DNA of 64,000 nt from Phycisphaerales bacterium (GCA_029260555.1 JAJDCZ010000052.1:62001-126000), one strand, 5' to 3'. Counted from the stretch's first letter, positions 1-9,775 are shown. The notes: generated from the letters alone by a model not told the origin. Made by a program: numbers and translations.

Positions 1-786
1 CGATCTGACATCGCTCTCGTGTCTATCTGCACGCACACGCAGACGCATGTCGAACTTGCGATTCAAGCACTTAAAGCGGGCAAGCATGTGCTTGTTGAAA
101 AACCCATCTCGCTCAAACCAGAAGCGGTGCGTTCACTTGCAGACTTTGCAAGTCAGTCACAGCAGGTGTGTGTCCCCGCGATGTGCATGCGGTTCTGGCC
201 CGCGTGGGTCAGAGTCCGCGAGATTATTGAGTCCAAACAATACGGACCTGTTCGCAGTGCGGTATTTCATCGGCTGGGCTCAAGACCGACCTGGGCTGCA
301 GATTTCTATACTGACGACACTCGCACCGGAGGCGTGCTCTATGACCTGCATATCCATGACACTGATTTCATCATTCATTGTTTTGGCACGCCCGACGCGG
401 TCACAACTGCTGGCGACGGCCTTCACCTGAGCACGATCTATCATTACGCGAAAGGCCCTGTTCATGTGCTTGCCCAGGCTGCCTGGGATTATCAACCATC
501 AGCTGGTTTTCAGATGCGATACACGATCGTCTGTGAACAGGCGACTATTGATTTTGATATCAGCCGTGATGATCAACTCATGATTTACCACGGTGATTCA
601 TCGACCCCGGTTGATGTGGGACCACTCACAGGTTACGACGGCGAGATTCGATATGTGCTTGATCTGATCTCGGGTCAACCAGACTGCAACACGACATCCA
701 TGAATGATGCCTCGATGGTTGCATCTGTACTTGATGCACAGCGCAGGAGCATGGAAAAAGGAATCAGGATTTTGCTCAAACAATGA
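1..786 (+). CDS. Gfo/Idh/MocA family oxidoreductase (5' end cut by window)
   Basis: Probable NAD(P)-dependent sugar or cyclitol dehydrogenase. The frame is open from base 1, so the N-terminal Rossmann glycine motif lies outside the window. What is visible starts with the end of the nucleotide-binding fold (SICTHTQTHVELAIQALKAG) and the hallmark EKP motif (HVLVEKPISLKP), whose lysine is the usual catalytic residue. The GVLYDLHIHDTDFIIHCFG stretch matches the conserved G..DlGiH.iD region of the C-terminal domain. It converges on the transporter gene, with only 3 bases between the two stops. Substrate cannot be told from sequence; the neighbours suggest keto-sugar metabolism. Confidence 0.88.
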   Translation, partial: RSDIALVSICTHTQTHVELAIQALKAGKHVLVEKPISLKPEAVRSLADFASQSQQVCVPAMCMRFWPAWVRVREIIESKQYGPVRSAVFHRLGSRPTWAADFYTDDTRTGGVLYDLHIHDTDFIIHCFGTPDAVTTAGDGLHLSTIYHYAKGPVHVLAQAAWDYQPSAGFQMRYTIVCEQATIDFDISRDDQLMIYHGDSSTPVDVGPLTGYDGEIRYVLDLISGQPDCNTTSMNDASMVASVLDAQRRSMEKGIRILLKQ

Positions 787-789
787 GTT

Positions 790-2040
790 TTATTGAGTTT
801 CTGGATCGTTGGCTGTTGTTTTTGATGCAGGGTCTTTGAAGAATGTCACAAACAGGATAAGAATCAACAACGCGAATGCTGCGGGGTAGATCCAGACCTG
901 TTGCCAATCGATGGTGCTTACTTCGTCGATCGTTGTTGTATATTTGGCAACCAGCATGCCAGAAAGCTGGGCACCGATGAGCATTCCAAGCCCTTGTGTG
1001 ATGAGTACGAGGAATCCTTGTGCCTGGCCTCGGATTTTTGTGCCCGATACCTGATCGGTGTAGATCTGCCCGGTGACGAAGAAGAAGTCGTAGCAGATCC
1101 CATGGAGCAGGATGCCACCGAGGACCATCCATTTGATCTGATCGTCAGCTGCACCTGCAAAGAGCCCATACCGGGCGACCCACGCTAACATGCCGATGGC
1201 CAGCATCCATTTCACGCCAAAGCGTGCAAAGAAGAGAGGCATGACCACCATGAACAAAATTTCAGACATCTGACCAGTGGACATGGTGAGTGCAATTCTT
1301 TCGATACCCATGTCGCCTACAAACTGGCCCGCGAAGCTGTAGTAGGCTGCGAGCGGGATGCAGATCAGGAATGAGCAGATTGCAAAGATCGCAAAGGAGC
1401 GATCCTTGAGCAGAGACAAGGCTTCAAGCCCGATGGCATCCTTTGCTGAGAAGGCTTTGCCTTTGGCTGGTGGCGGGGTGTGAGGCAGGAAGAAGCTGTA
1501 AAACCCGAGCAGAATGCCAGCCCCACCCGCGATGTAAAACATATTGGGGGATTTATCAAAGAGCAGCGAAGAGATCATAACATTGGCGACAATCCACCCG
1601 ATTGTGCCAAAGACACGGATCAGTGGGAACTGCTTTTCAGCGTTGGTCATGTTGTGGAGTGCGAGCGAGTTTGTAAGCCCCAGCGTGGGCATATAGCACA
1701 GCATGTGCAGCAAGAGCACACCTATAAAAAATGATGATGATTGTTCTGCAACCAACGGTGCTGCACAAAGAATGATGCCTCCGACGAGATGAAGGATGCC
1801 GAGAATTCGCTCGGTTGCAAAGAACCGGTCTGCGATCAACCCCAGGAAGAACGGCGACGCGATGGCTGCGATCGGGCCGACTGTATACGCTGTGCCGATC
1901 GTTTTGGGTGTCATGCCCAGGTTGGCCATGAATGGACCCATGGTGACATACCACGCACCCCAGAGAAAGAACTGGAGAAACATCATCAAAGAGAGTTTGA
2001 GGCTAACGAATCCGCCAAGGTGGTGATCATTCTGGTCCAT
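790..2040 (-). CDS. MFS transporter, nucleoside:H+ symporter-like
   Basis: Inner-membrane secondary transporter of 416 residues with about twelve hydrophobic segments. The N-terminus (LSLMMFLQFFLWGAWYVTMG) and the following GMTPKTIGTAYTVGPIAAI stretch resemble the NupG/XapB nucleoside:proton symporter branch of the MFS, which in planctomycetes often sits beside sugar-oxidoreductase genes. It is divergent from the sugar isomerase-like gene at 2142, so the 100-base gap should hold both promoters. The real substrate may be a nucleoside or a sugar derivative; the sequence does not decide. Confidence 0.85.
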   Translation of the reverse strand: MDQNDHHLGGFVSLKLSLMMFLQFFLWGAWYVTMGPFMANLGMTPKTIGTAYTVGPIAAIASPFFLGLIADRFFATERILGILHLVGGIILCAAPLVAEQSSSFFIGVLLLHMLCYMPTLGLTNSLALHNMTNAEKQFPLIRVFGTIGWIVANVMISSLLFDKSPNMFYIAGGAGILLGFYSFFLPHTPPPAKGKAFSAKDAIGLEALSLLKDRSFAIFAICSFLICIPLAAYYSFAGQFVGDMGIERIALTMSTGQMSEILFMVVMPLFFARFGVKWMLAIGMLAWVARYGLFAGAADDQIKWMVLGGILLHGICYDFFFVTGQIYTDQVSGTKIRGQAQGFLVLITQGLGMLIGAQLSGMLVAKYTTTIDEVSTIDWQQVWIYPAAFALLILILFVTFFKDPASKTTANDPETQ

Positions 2041-2141
2041 TTGGGTGTATCCTGCAGGTGAGCCAACACGAAATCGCGTTCGTGGAGAGTATCAAATATG
2101 CACATTGTCTGCCACTGGTGCATTGACAAGGAAAGCTGGAA

Positions 2142-3152
2142 ATGACCAAACCCATCACCCTGTTTACCGGCCAGTGGGCAGACATGCCCCTTGAAACACT
2201 TGCAGCCAAAGCGGCAACATGGGGATATGACGGGCTGGAGCTGGCCTGCTGGGGGGATCACTTTGAGGTTGATCGGGCATTGAACGAAGATGGGTATTGC
2301 CAGCACCAGCTAGATATTCTGGAAAAGCACGGGCTGGCGTGCTTTGCGATCTCGAATCATCTGGTTGGGCAAGCTGTCTCTGATCCAGTGGATGATCGAC
2401 ACCGTTCAATCCTGCCCGATCGTATCTGGGGAGATGGAAATCCAGTTGGTATCCAGCAGCGAGCAGCCCAGGAGATGATGGACTCGGCGAGTGCTGCCAA
2501 GACTCTCGGCGTTGGCATCGTCAACGGCTTCACTGGCTCGCCGATCTGGCACAAACTCTATTTTTTCCCGCCTACAACCAGCCAGGAAATTGTTGCTGGA
2601 TATCAACACTTCGCATCCCAGTGGAAACCCATTCTTGATGCATTTACCAAACACGGTGTCAAGTTTGCACTGGAAGTGCATCCTACAGAAATTGCTTACG
2701 ACATCGTGACCTTTGAGCACGCTCTGGATGCTCTGGATGGGCACAAGGCGTTTGGAATCAACTTCGACCCTTCGCATTTGATCTGGCAGGGACTGGACCC
2801 TGTTCAGCTTATCAACCGATTCCCCGATCGGATCTTCCATGTGCATGTCAAGGATGCTGCGACCACACTTGATGGTACAAACTCGATTCTTGGTGGGCAC
2901 CTGGGGTTTGGGGATCATCGCCGAGGATGGGACTTTCGATCGCCGGGGCGCGGCGAAGTTGATTTTGAAGGGATCATCCGGGCGTTGAACCGGATCGGAT
3001 ATGACGGGCCTTTGAGTGTGGAATGGGAAGATAGCGCGATGGATCGAGAACATGGTGCTCAGGAAGCTGCCGAGTTTGTTCGAGATATCGATTTTCCCGT
3101 ATCCGGGCAGGCTTTTGATGCTGCGTTTGACAAGAAAGAGCAATCGTCATGA
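2142..3152 (+). CDS. Sugar phosphate isomerase/epimerase (xylose isomerase-like TIM barrel)
   Basis: Cytoplasmic TIM-barrel protein of 336 residues of the AP endonuclease 2/xylose isomerase-like superfamily. Likely metal ligands can be seen in order: the Glu in FALEVHPTE, Asp and His in GINFDPSHL, the His pair in IFHVHVKD, and the Glu in LSVEWEDS. The family isomerises or epimerises sugars, or acts on keto-sugars. It overlaps the following oxidoreductase gene by four bases (ATGA), so the two are co-transcribed and probably translationally coupled; an isomerase plus dehydrogenase pair is typical of cyclitol or keto-glycoside catabolism. Confidence 0.88.
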   Translation: MTKPITLFTGQWADMPLETLAAKAATWGYDGLELACWGDHFEVDRALNEDGYCQHQLDILEKHGLACFAISNHLVGQAVSDPVDDRHRSILPDRIWGDGNPVGIQQRAAQEMMDSASAAKTLGVGIVNGFTGSPIWHKLYFFPPTTSQEIVAGYQHFASQWKPILDAFTKHGVKFALEVHPTEIAYDIVTFEHALDALDGHKAFGINFDPSHLIWQGLDPVQLINRFPDRIFHVHVKDAATTLDGTNSILGGHLGFGDHRRGWDFRSPGRGEVDFEGIIRALNRIGYDGPLSVEWEDSAMDREHGAQEAAEFVRDIDFPVSGQAFDAAFDKKEQSS

Positions 3153-4294
3153 AAGACCAGCTCACCTACGCCATGATCGGAGGCGGGATCGGGGCATCCA
3201 TCGGACAAGTCCACAGGCGAGCAATCTCGCTCGATGGTCGTGCAACAATTGTCGCGGGGGCTCTCTCATCAACCCCCGAAAAATCGATCAAAAGTGCACA
3301 GGAACTCGGGCTAGACCCTGATCGGTCGTATGCCACCTTTCAAGAGCTCTTTGAGCGCGAAGCATCGCGTGAAGATCGAGTGGATTTCGTTTCGATTGTG
3401 ACGCCTAACGACACGCATTATCCAATCGCCAGGCTGGCACTTGAGCATGGATTCCATGTTGTGCTTGACAAGCCCGCAACACACACATCCATGCAAGCTC
3501 AGGAACTTGAGGAGCTGGCTGCAGCAAAGGGACTGGTTTGTTGCGTAACCTACAACTACACCGGCTATCCGATGATCCGCCAGGCAAGGGCGATGGTTCG
3601 AGACGGGGTGCTGGGAACGATTCGCAAAGTGCTTCTTGAATATCACCAGGGCTGGCTCGCTTCGGATCTTGAATCAACGGGCCACAAACAGGCGAGCTGG
3701 CGTGTTGATCCAGCAAAGGCGGGGCTCGGCGGAGCGCTTGGGGATATCGGGACACACGCAGAAAATCTGATCTCGTTTGTCACCGGGCTCACGATGAAAT
3801 CGGTCTACGCAAACTTGCACGCATTTGTCCCCAACCGACCGCTCGATGATGATGTCAGCGTACTGATCCAGTATCAGGGCGGTGCTCATGGTGTCCTCAC
3901 TGCTTCGCAGATATGTATCGGCGAGACCAACGGCATCTCCATCAGGATCTATGGCGATCAAGGCGGGCTGAGCTGGTACCACGCATCCCCCAATGACCTG
4001 CGCGTGACAATGCTCGATGGGAATGCAACAACTTACACTCGAGGCGAACCGGGTTTGCACGATGATGCAACTTTTTCTTCTCATACGCCGCCGGGACACC
4101 CAGAGGGGTATCTTGAAGCCTTCGCCAACATCTATCGCGGTGCGATTGATGCGATCCTTTTACAAACCAGTGGCAGCGATGAGTCTCAGTTGGCCAGGCT
4201 GACCCCGAGGATTGATGCTGGGCGTCAGGGTGTTCGATTTATTGAAAAGTGCGTCGAAAGCGCACAAAAAAACACTCGGATCAACTGGGTGTGA
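3149..4294 (+). CDS. Gfo/Idh/MocA family oxidoreductase
   Basis: NAD(P)-dependent dehydrogenase of 381 residues, full length for the family. The N-terminal Rossmann fold carries the motif [17 protein letters not shown], followed by [20 protein letters not shown] and the lysine motif [11 protein letters not shown] (EKP in relatives, here DKP). The C-terminal domain contains [14 protein letters not shown], the conserved catalytic histidine region. The start overlaps the stop of the isomerase-like gene (ATGA). Substrate unknown; its partner points to oxidation or reduction of a keto-sugar. Confidence 0.9.
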   Translation: MKDQLTYAMIGGGIGASIGQVHRRAISLDGRATIVAGALSSTPEKSIKSAQELGLDPDRSYATFQELFEREASREDRVDFVSIVTPNDTHYPIARLALEHGFHVVLDKPATHTSMQAQELEELAAAKGLVCCVTYNYTGYPMIRQARAMVRDGVLGTIRKVLLEYHQGWLASDLESTGHKQASWRVDPAKAGLGGALGDIGTHAENLISFVTGLTMKSVYANLHAFVPNRPLDDDVSVLIQYQGGAHGVLTASQICIGETNGISIRIYGDQGGLSWYHASPNDLRVTMLDGNATTYTRGEPGLHDDATFSSHTPPGHPEGYLEAFANIYRGAIDAILLQTSGSDESQLARLTPRIDAGRQGVRFIEKCVESAQKNTRINWV

Positions 4295-4319
4295 AAGGTA
4301 ACACTTGCTCAGATGATGA

Positions 4320-5525
4320 TTAGTCCAGCTTGATGACCCGGATATCGCGATACTCGATGACATTCCCATCGTGATGGCCTTGAACTGCGAGATGGCCGGA
4401 ATCAAACTCGCTGAGCCTGGTATCGACCATCGGTTGGCCATTGATCCAGGTCTGGATGTGATCGCCCTCAGCCCGCACTCGATAATCAAACCAGGCGCCA
4501 TCACGGGTGATTGGTTTGTGAAACGCTTTGGGCCATGCCTTGTCATAGACGACCCCGGTGAAGTTCTTTGGATCGTGATTATCCACCTGGGCTTCATACC
4601 CGATGGGCCAGGGGTTGCTCGGATCCGGGTTTGGCTTGACGCGGAAGTACATCCCGGAGTTGCCATGGTTGTTGACCTTGACGAGTGCACGCATTTCAAA
4701 GTTGGTATAGGTTGATTTGGTGAACAGATGCCCCGGCCCCTTGCGACCAACCAGCGAACCGTCTTCGTTGGTCCACACAGCGTTGTCTTCTGCAAACCAG
4801 TTTTCCAGATTGTCATCAATCAGCGCGATCATTCCGGTTGGCTCTGGGTCAGGCGACAGATCCCTGATCTTGATATTGCGAAATCTGAACGGGTGGCCGT
4901 GATCTTGTAATGAGATATACCCGGTTGTTGCGCGGGCATTCAGAGGCAGTTTGACATCAGGCGATCTGAAATACCCACGCTCATCAAGCTTTTCATTTTC
5001 GATCACTTTGATGCTGTTGAGCGTGACATCGATCCGGTCTCCAACCACTCGGATGTGATATGTGTTCCATTGTCCAGCAGGATTGACCGCCATTTTGGAC
5101 GCAGCGATCGCTGTATACACGGAACCACATGTGTTGTTTCTGGGTTTTTGGCCTTGGGTATCAAGAATCTGAACCTCGAACCCGGTGAAGGCCGGGTCGC
5201 CGTTGGATGAGCCTCTGATTCCTACGCCGGAGTTGCCGCCTTGGGGCAACCAGAAGTCGAGCATGAGTTCAAAGTCACGATACATCTTCTCGGTTCGAAT
5301 CCACCAGCCTTTGCCGGGTTTGAGCGTGACGAGTTCACCATTGACCACACCCCATGCATCAAGATCAACCAGGGATGTCCAGCCTGAGAGATCCTTGCCA
5401 TTGAATAGATCGACCCAGCCTGTATCTTGAACCGAGCTTTTATTCTCGTCCTGAGCCTTCGACATTGTGTTGCACGCGCTCATGGAAAGACCCGCGATGA
5501 CAATGCTTGAAAATACCAGTCTCAT
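4320..5525 (-). CDS. Lipoprotein with two DUF1080 (3-keto-disaccharide hydrolase-like) domains
   Basis: Exported protein of 401 residues. The N-terminus is a lipoprotein signal ending in a lipobox (LSMSAC, Cys at about residue 18). Two copies of the DUF1080/3-keto-disaccharide hydrolase jelly-roll follow, roughly residues 36-225 (VDLFNGKDLSGW) and 230-400 (ALIDDNLENWF). Each has the GNSGxxxR signature (QGGNSGVGIRG; NHGNSGMYFRV) and a domain-ending strand (FRNIKIRDL; YRDIRVIKL). Known members bind or cleave 3-keto-glycosides. This fits the two neighbouring Gfo/Idh/MocA dehydrogenases and the isomerase-like protein as a keto-glycoside pathway. Confidence 0.88.
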   Translation of the reverse strand: MRLVFSSIVIAGLSMSACNTMSKAQDENKSSVQDTGWVDLFNGKDLSGWTSLVDLDAWGVVNGELVTLKPGKGWWIRTEKMYRDFELMLDFWLPQGGNSGVGIRGSSNGDPAFTGFEVQILDTQGQKPRNNTCGSVYTAIAASKMAVNPAGQWNTYHIRVVGDRIDVTLNSIKVIENEKLDERGYFRSPDVKLPLNARATTGYISLQDHGHPFRFRNIKIRDLSPDPEPTGMIALIDDNLENWFAEDNAVWTNEDGSLVGRKGPGHLFTKSTYTNFEMRALVKVNNHGNSGMYFRVKPNPDPSNPWPIGYEAQVDNHDPKNFTGVVYDKAWPKAFHKPITRDGAWFDYRVRAEGDHIQTWINGQPMVDTRLSEFDSGHLAVQGHHDGNVIEYRDIRVIKLD

Positions 5526-5702
5526 TGATTCGGCTCCCTGTTATAGTTTGGCGGCGACAATTCAGTCTGCGTATTCTACCAAATTCAAGGCGGTGCCATT
5601 GGCGAGCGAATCAAAATATTTGTCTGGATAAGATTTACCCGAAACAGGAATTCCATCCAGTACATTCTTAGGGGCTACATCTTTGGCTTTCACTCTGAGC
5701 GG

Positions 5703-7244
5703 TTATGCCGCTGCGGCTCGCTGAGAATGCCGGGCGATCAGATCGATCAGCATGGCGCGATTGATCGGCTTGTTGGCAAAATCGTCGCATCCTGCTTTGA
5801 TACATTTTTCCCGGTCGCCTGCCATGGCGTGGGCAGTCAATGCGATGATGGGGCCGACATAGTTTGCGTCTCGCAGTTTACTCGTTGCTTCATAGCCGCT
5901 CATGACTGGCATCTGCATATCCATCAGGATGCAATCAAAAGCGTTGCCTTTGTCTCGGGCTGCAAGAGCTGCATCGAGAGCCAGTTTGCCATTCTCCATG
6001 ACCTTGACTATTGCGCCTGCCTTCTCCAAAACGAACGAGATCAGCCGCTGATTGTCCGGTCCATCTTCTGCGAGAAGGATTCTGAGACCCGTCAGATCCG
6101 CCAGGGGAATGCGTGACTCTCGCGCACTTGCCTGAACTGTGATCGACTGAGGATTCTCAATCATCTTCACGCCTTGAATCGAACCAATGGCAACCGTGGC
6201 TCGGAACCGCGTACCCACACCGATCTTCGAGTCAGCAATCGTGATGTCGCCGCCGAGCAATTCTGTAAACCGCTTGCTGATAGTCAGGCCAAGTCCTGTA
6301 CCACCAAACTTGCGAGTAATCGAGTTGTCAGCCTGAGTGAAGGGCTGGAAGAGGCTCGCGATCTGTTCCTCGCTCATGCCGATACCAGTGTCCAGCACAT
6401 CAAACTGCAAGTACGATTCGCCGCCTTCCCGGACAAGACTGGTGATCAGTTTGACAGAGCCTTCTTCAGTAAACTTGATGGCATTTCCAATGAGATTGAT
6501 AAGGATCTGCCTCAGGCGTGTAGGGTCGGTATGAATGGTCTCGGGAATGTCACCAATGTATTCTATTTCAAACGCCAGCCCCTTTGCCCGAGCGCGAATC
6601 TCAACCAAACTTGCAACATCAGCGACAAGGGTACAGGGATTGTGTGGGATTAGTTCCACTTGCATCTTGCCTGCCTCGATCTTTGAGATATCAAGGATGT
6701 CATTGATGATGTTGAGCAGGTGTTCACCGTTTCTTCGAACGGTTGCGATTGCCTCAATGTTCTCAGGCTTTTTGATGTTCTCCGCGATTGTTTCGGCGAA
6801 GCCGAGAATGGCTGTCATCGGCGTGCGAATCTCGTGGCTCATGTTGGCGAGAAACTCGCTCTTGGCCCGGTCGGCTCTCTCAGCAGCTACCTTGGCCTGT
6901 TGAATCGCAAGTTCGGTGTTCTTGCGTTCGGTGATGTCGCGTCCGATCGCGGTGAACATGAGTACATCACCGAATCGTACTTCACTGATCGACAGCTCAA
7001 GTGGGAATGTGCTGCCATCCTTACGCACTCCCTCGACCTCAGTAGGTAGCCCTATGAGCTTCGGCCGACCACCTCCGACAAGGCGAGCGAGCCCATCCTT
7101 GTGCGTATTCCTGTAAGAGGAAGGAATAAGCTCAATAATATTCTGTCCTACAATCTCAATTGCTGCGAAGCCAAAAATGCGCTCTGCACCCGGGTTGTAG
7201 TTTTGTAGGTAGTGGGTCAGTTTGAATCTGTGGTTTCCGTACAT
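5703..7244 (-). CDS. Hybrid sensor histidine kinase, 3' fragment (PAS-HisKA-HATPase-REC) cut off by IS1-family element
   Basis: This 513-codon frame is the C-terminal half of a kinase whose N-terminal half is at 11690-13516. The first 14 codons (to YLQ) lie in the left end of the mobile element and its target duplication, so the ATG at 7244 belongs to the element. Native sequence starts at NYNPGAERIFGF, inside a PAS domain (about residues 15-108). Then come HisKA with phospho-His 137 (FLANMSHEIRTPM), an HATPase domain (DTGIGMS, GGTGLGL) and a C-terminal receiver (about 390-505, phospho-Asp in ILMDMQMP). The kinase core is intact, so a soluble, sensor-less kinase could be made. The passenger gene ending at 7251 is 6 bases upstream, allowing coupled translation. 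Confidence 0.88.
   Translation of the reverse strand: MYGNHRFKLTHYLQNYNPGAERIFGFAAIEIVGQNIIELIPSSYRNTHKDGLARLVGGGRPKLIGLPTEVEGVRKDGSTFPLELSISEVRFGDVLMFTAIGRDITERKNTELAIQQAKVAAERADRAKSEFLANMSHEIRTPMTAILGFAETIAENIKKPENIEAIATVRRNGEHLLNIINDILDISKIEAGKMQVELIPHNPCTLVADVASLVEIRARAKGLAFEIEYIGDIPETIHTDPTRLRQILINLIGNAIKFTEEGSVKLITSLVREGGESYLQFDVLDTGIGMSEEQIASLFQPFTQADNSITRKFGGTGLGLTISKRFTELLGGDITIADSKIGVGTRFRATVAIGSIQGVKMIENPQSITVQASARESRIPLADLTGLRILLAEDGPDNQRLISFVLEKAGAIVKVMENGKLALDAALAARDKGNAFDCILMDMQMPVMSGYEATSKLRDANYVGPIIALTAHAMAGDREKCIKAGCDDFANKPINRAMLIDLIARHSQRAAAA
7200..7207. repeat. Target site duplication, left copy (GTTTTGTA)
   Basis: The 8-bp sequence GTTTTGTA directly precedes the left end of the element and is repeated directly after its right end (11708-11715). 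Removing one copy and the element restores an uninterrupted kinase frame (reverse strand reading GIVQNYNPGAER). Confidence 0.93.
7208..7226 (+). repeat. Left terminal inverted repeat of the IS1-family element
   Basis: GGTAGTGGGTCAGTTTGAA, matching the reverse complement of 11689-11707 at 18 of 19 positions. The GGTAGTG start resembles other IS1-family ends. It encodes part of the new N-terminus (FKLTHYL) of the downstream kinase fragment on the minus strand. Confidence 0.92.
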
Positions 7245-7250
7245 CTTTGT

Positions 7251-7679
7251 TCAGTTGTTCACCAATTCTGCAATCGCTTGGCCATTATCTGTAATAGCCG
7301 ATTTTGCAGCAAGGAAATTTTGGGACAGTTCGGGATCTAACTTGAGCAGAGATTCAAAAACACCAGATACAGAACTGGTGACCTTGAGTACTACTTGGTC
7401 AATGTCGTGAGTATCAACCGAAACTTCAATTTTTTGAATGCGTCCTGTTCGACTCCCCACAAACACTTTAACACTTGGGTCATCATCTTTGACACTCGTA
7501 TCAAGCTCATCATCGCCAATTAAATACTTGAACTCGATAGTCAAAATTCCCAAATCTGAATCGTAGTTGCACTCCAAGAGTTCAGGAAAAAAGTACGGCG
7601 AAACCGCGACCAAAAACTCGATCCCGTTGATCATTTCTCGGTTAGACTCACGCTGCGCAACAATGCGAATCTGCTTCAT
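7251..7679 (-). CDS. Hypothetical passenger protein, second gene of a two-gene module
   Basis: Protein of 142 residues that I do not recognise. No signal peptide or membrane segment. It looks like a compact alpha/beta domain: a strand-rich first half (GILTIEFKYLIG, SVKVFVGSRTG, IQKIEVSVD) and a helical C-terminus. Its start overlaps the stop of the TM-GAF-like gene by four bases (ATGA), so the two are coupled and probably act together. Base composition is visibly richer in A+T than the flanking chromosome, in line with its place inside a mobile element. Confidence 0.75.
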   Translation of the reverse strand: MKQIRIVAQRESNREMINGIEFLVAVSPYFFPELLECNYDSDLGILTIEFKYLIGDDELDTSVKDDDPSVKVFVGSRTGRIQKIEVSVDTHDIDQVVLKVTSSVSGVFESLLKLDPELSQNFLAAKSAITDNGQAIAELVNN

Positions 7680-8476
7680 GGCTTCTTCCCTTCCAGTATT
7701 CGTGAGAGGAGTGAAACTATTCTAATGCCGTGAGAATTAGAGAAACGCTCTACGGACAATCCTTTTGGATCTGGTGAATCGAGCAACAAAACTCCCCATC
7801 TCTTTCGGTCAACATATATACAGATCCCACCAATAGAGCGTGCGTAGTATGATTGGTTTTTTACAGTTTTATAGTCATCGTTTGTCATTACTGCGTATTT
7901 GCGGACTTCTTGATCTGCTATGTGATCATTTGCTTGCAAGTCGGGAAGATTTTCTTTAACCAGAGCTCTGGATCCGTTTGCAAACACTAAGCCGGCGATT
8001 CCCTTGCACAGTTTCTGTTTTTTGTTATGCACATAAAACACCCGGTGAGGATTACTGCTAGAGCTTGGGGCGCGTGCCCTAGGTATAAGTCGATGCGTGC
8101 AAGGATCACGTCGCCACACTTTTCTCAACCAGCATCGCTTTAGCTGAAAAAGCGTCACACGATGCTGCTCCTTGGCCCCGTCTAATTTATCGGGCGTCCT
8201 GTTCCAAATGTCGTGCCCTAATACATCTAGCACGCATTCGATGTACTGTTTCTCCGCGGCACCGATATTATCAAGAACCCGATAAGTCACTGTAGACAAA
8301 ATGCCCAGTATGCCAATAATGATTGCTACAACGATCCACCAATCCATTTCTGGCCTGTCTTTGATCAGAAAAAATGGCATCATTGACAAAACGGCAGTCG
8401 GGACATACTCAAAAACAAAGAATAATAAACGTACCGGTTTGGATAACCGTATTGGATCACGCCAGTTACAACTCAT
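7676..8476 (-). CDS. Passenger membrane protein with two N-terminal TM segments and a GAF-like C-terminal domain
   Basis: Protein of 266 residues. Two hydrophobic segments lie near residues 17-38 and 47-64, followed by a basic middle region (RCWLRKVWRRDP). The C-terminal half (about 150-262) has the pattern of a GAF-type sensory domain: GIAGLVFANGSRALV, then YYARSIGGICIYVDRKRWGV, then LLLDSPDP and a last amphipathic helix. That is the usual layout of a membrane-tethered ligand sensor, but no enzymatic motif is seen. A GGAG lies 11 bases before the ATG. First gene of a coupled pair on the element; an accessory or defence role is possible but is inference only. Confidence 0.75.
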   Translation of the reverse strand: MSCNWRDPIRLSKPVRLLFFVFEYVPTAVLSMMPFFLIKDRPEMDWWIVVAIIIGILGILSTVTYRVLDNIGAAEKQYIECVLDVLGHDIWNRTPDKLDGAKEQHRVTLFQLKRCWLRKVWRRDPCTHRLIPRARAPSSSSNPHRVFYVHNKKQKLCKGIAGLVFANGSRALVKENLPDLQANDHIADQEVRKYAVMTNDDYKTVKNQSYYARSIGGICIYVDRKRWGVLLLDSPDPKGLSVERFSNSHGIRIVSLLSRILEGKKP

Positions 8477-8672
8477 TGTTCAGCAATCTCCAATATCAGT
8501 TGCGTTGTGTGCCCATATGAAAAAGATTACCTTGCGAGTCTCCACATCACAACCCCCCCTTGTCTCAACGACTCAATCAACGCCTTGACCTTCTTGGGTA
8601 GGAACGAAGAAATCAAACGGAGTGTATTCCATGATTTGTCACCAATCAGAATTGTGGCGTATGATGCTACCC

Positions 8673-8936
8673 ATGCAAGACCGCTCAAGCAAGAACAAGA
8701 AATCTCGCCGTGAGGATGCGAACCAGGCTGCTGCACGCGTTCTCCGAGAGGCCACTGGTGAGAGTGAGCCCGAGAAGCCCAACCCGGAGCGCAAGAAAAA
8801 CCCCGCCGCCGTCGAGTTGGGGCGGCGGGGAGGGCTCAAGGGCGGTAAGGCCAGGGCAAAGAAGCTCACCCCGGAGCAGCGGTCAGAGATCGCACGGAAG
8901 GCGGCAAAGGCACGATGGAGCAAGGAGAAGAAGTAG
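8673..8936 (+). CDS. Small basic nucleic-acid-binding-like protein (histone H1-like tail)
   Basis: Protein of 87 residues starting at MQDRSSKNKKSRRED; earlier in-frame ATGs exist from 8622, but the compositional shift favours this one. It is rich in Lys, Arg and Ala, with the motif GRRGGLKGGKARAKKLT followed by EQRSEIARKAAKARW. That block is common in small bacterial proteins likened to histone H1 or to plasmid/phage accessory proteins. Probably binds DNA or RNA non-specifically. It is divergent from the TM-GAF-like gene, so 8477-8672 should hold two promoters. Much more G+C-rich than the neighbouring pair, suggesting a mosaic element. Confidence 0.72.
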   Translation: MQDRSSKNKKSRREDANQAAARVLREATGESEPEKPNPERKKNPAAVELGRRGGLKGGKARAKKLTPEQRSEIARKAAKARWSKEKK

Positions 8937-8938
8937 TG

Positions 8939-9775
8939 TTACTGCGAGAAGCCAACGACTGTGTGCCGGTCATTAAAATACACGAAACTGTTTCGGTCAC
9001 TGCCAGATGCCATAGTTGGCAGCGGTCCTTCGCCAGGAACAACGCCGTAGATCCACATCTCGACTGATGCGCCGATGTATACCGACTGTCGATATGTTGT
9101 AGGTGTTCCCCAACTCGCGACAACTTGGAGTTTACTCATCCCGGTATGAATGCGTTTCGCACGGATATCCTCCTTCGTTTGCTCGGACCACTCGGGGTGT
9201 TTATCCAAGATCGTCTGCCGCACCTGGTTGTAGTATCCGCCGAAGCCGGCCACGCCAAATTTGGCGTAATGAACCTCTTCGTATAGTTGTTGATCCGACA
9301 TCGCATCGAGTTGTGATTGCGATTTCACGCAGCCACCCAAGTTCAATGACAACATGGCGAACGCGAGATAGAGGACCGCGACAGAAGCAGACTTCTTTCC
9401 GACCATGAGTACGATGGGTACTACGATCATCATCACAACTGGCAGAACAACACCAAGAAGTTTCGCGACACCAACATCCATCTCGCCCCGGGCGTAGAGA
9501 CCAATCCCTTCTCCAAACATGTCCGTATTCATCCAGATCGCTCCGCTGCTGCGCTCAAGCGATTCACCGATATTATTGAGGATTTGTTCAAACCCACTGA
9601 GTGTCTCGCTTGACGACAGCGTGCCGCTGGAATCGGACCCGTAATACATCTTGCCGTCAGGACCAATTGTTGACCAGGTGTCTCGCATCTCAAGCGTTCG
9701 CCACTGGCAGAATATGAGATGCAGCAGAATTGAGGATACGACCAAAAACAGTGAGATGGCAGAACGGTTTTTCAT
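8939..9775 (-). CDS. Membrane-anchored protein with SmpA/OmlA-like C-terminal domain
   Basis: Passenger protein of 278 residues. I choose the ATG at 9775 (MKNRSAISLFLVVSSILLH), which has an AAAGGGG ribosome site, over the longer upstream frame that runs through a hairpin array. A first hydrophobic segment at residues 5-22 may be an anchor or signal; a second strongly hydrophobic stretch lies near 105-150 (LLGVVLPVVMMIVVPIVLMV and the next one). The C-terminal part (HTGMSKLQVVASWGTPTTYR ending in a MWIYG strand) has the GMS..V....G.P pattern of the SmpA/OmlA (BamE-like) fold. Convergent with the small basic protein gene, 2 bases between stops. Function unknown. Confidence 0.7.
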   Translation of the reverse strand: MKNRSAISLFLVVSSILLHLIFCQWRTLEMRDTWSTIGPDGKMYYGSDSSGTLSSSETLSGFEQILNNIGESLERSSGAIWMNTDMFGEGIGLYARGEMDVGVAKLLGVVLPVVMMIVVPIVLMVGKKSASVAVLYLAFAMLSLNLGGCVKSQSQLDAMSDQQLYEEVHYAKFGVAGFGGYYNQVRQTILDKHPEWSEQTKEDIRAKRIHTGMSKLQVVASWGTPTTYRQSVYIGASVEMWIYGVVPGEGPLPTMASGSDRNSFVYFNDRHTVVGFSQ

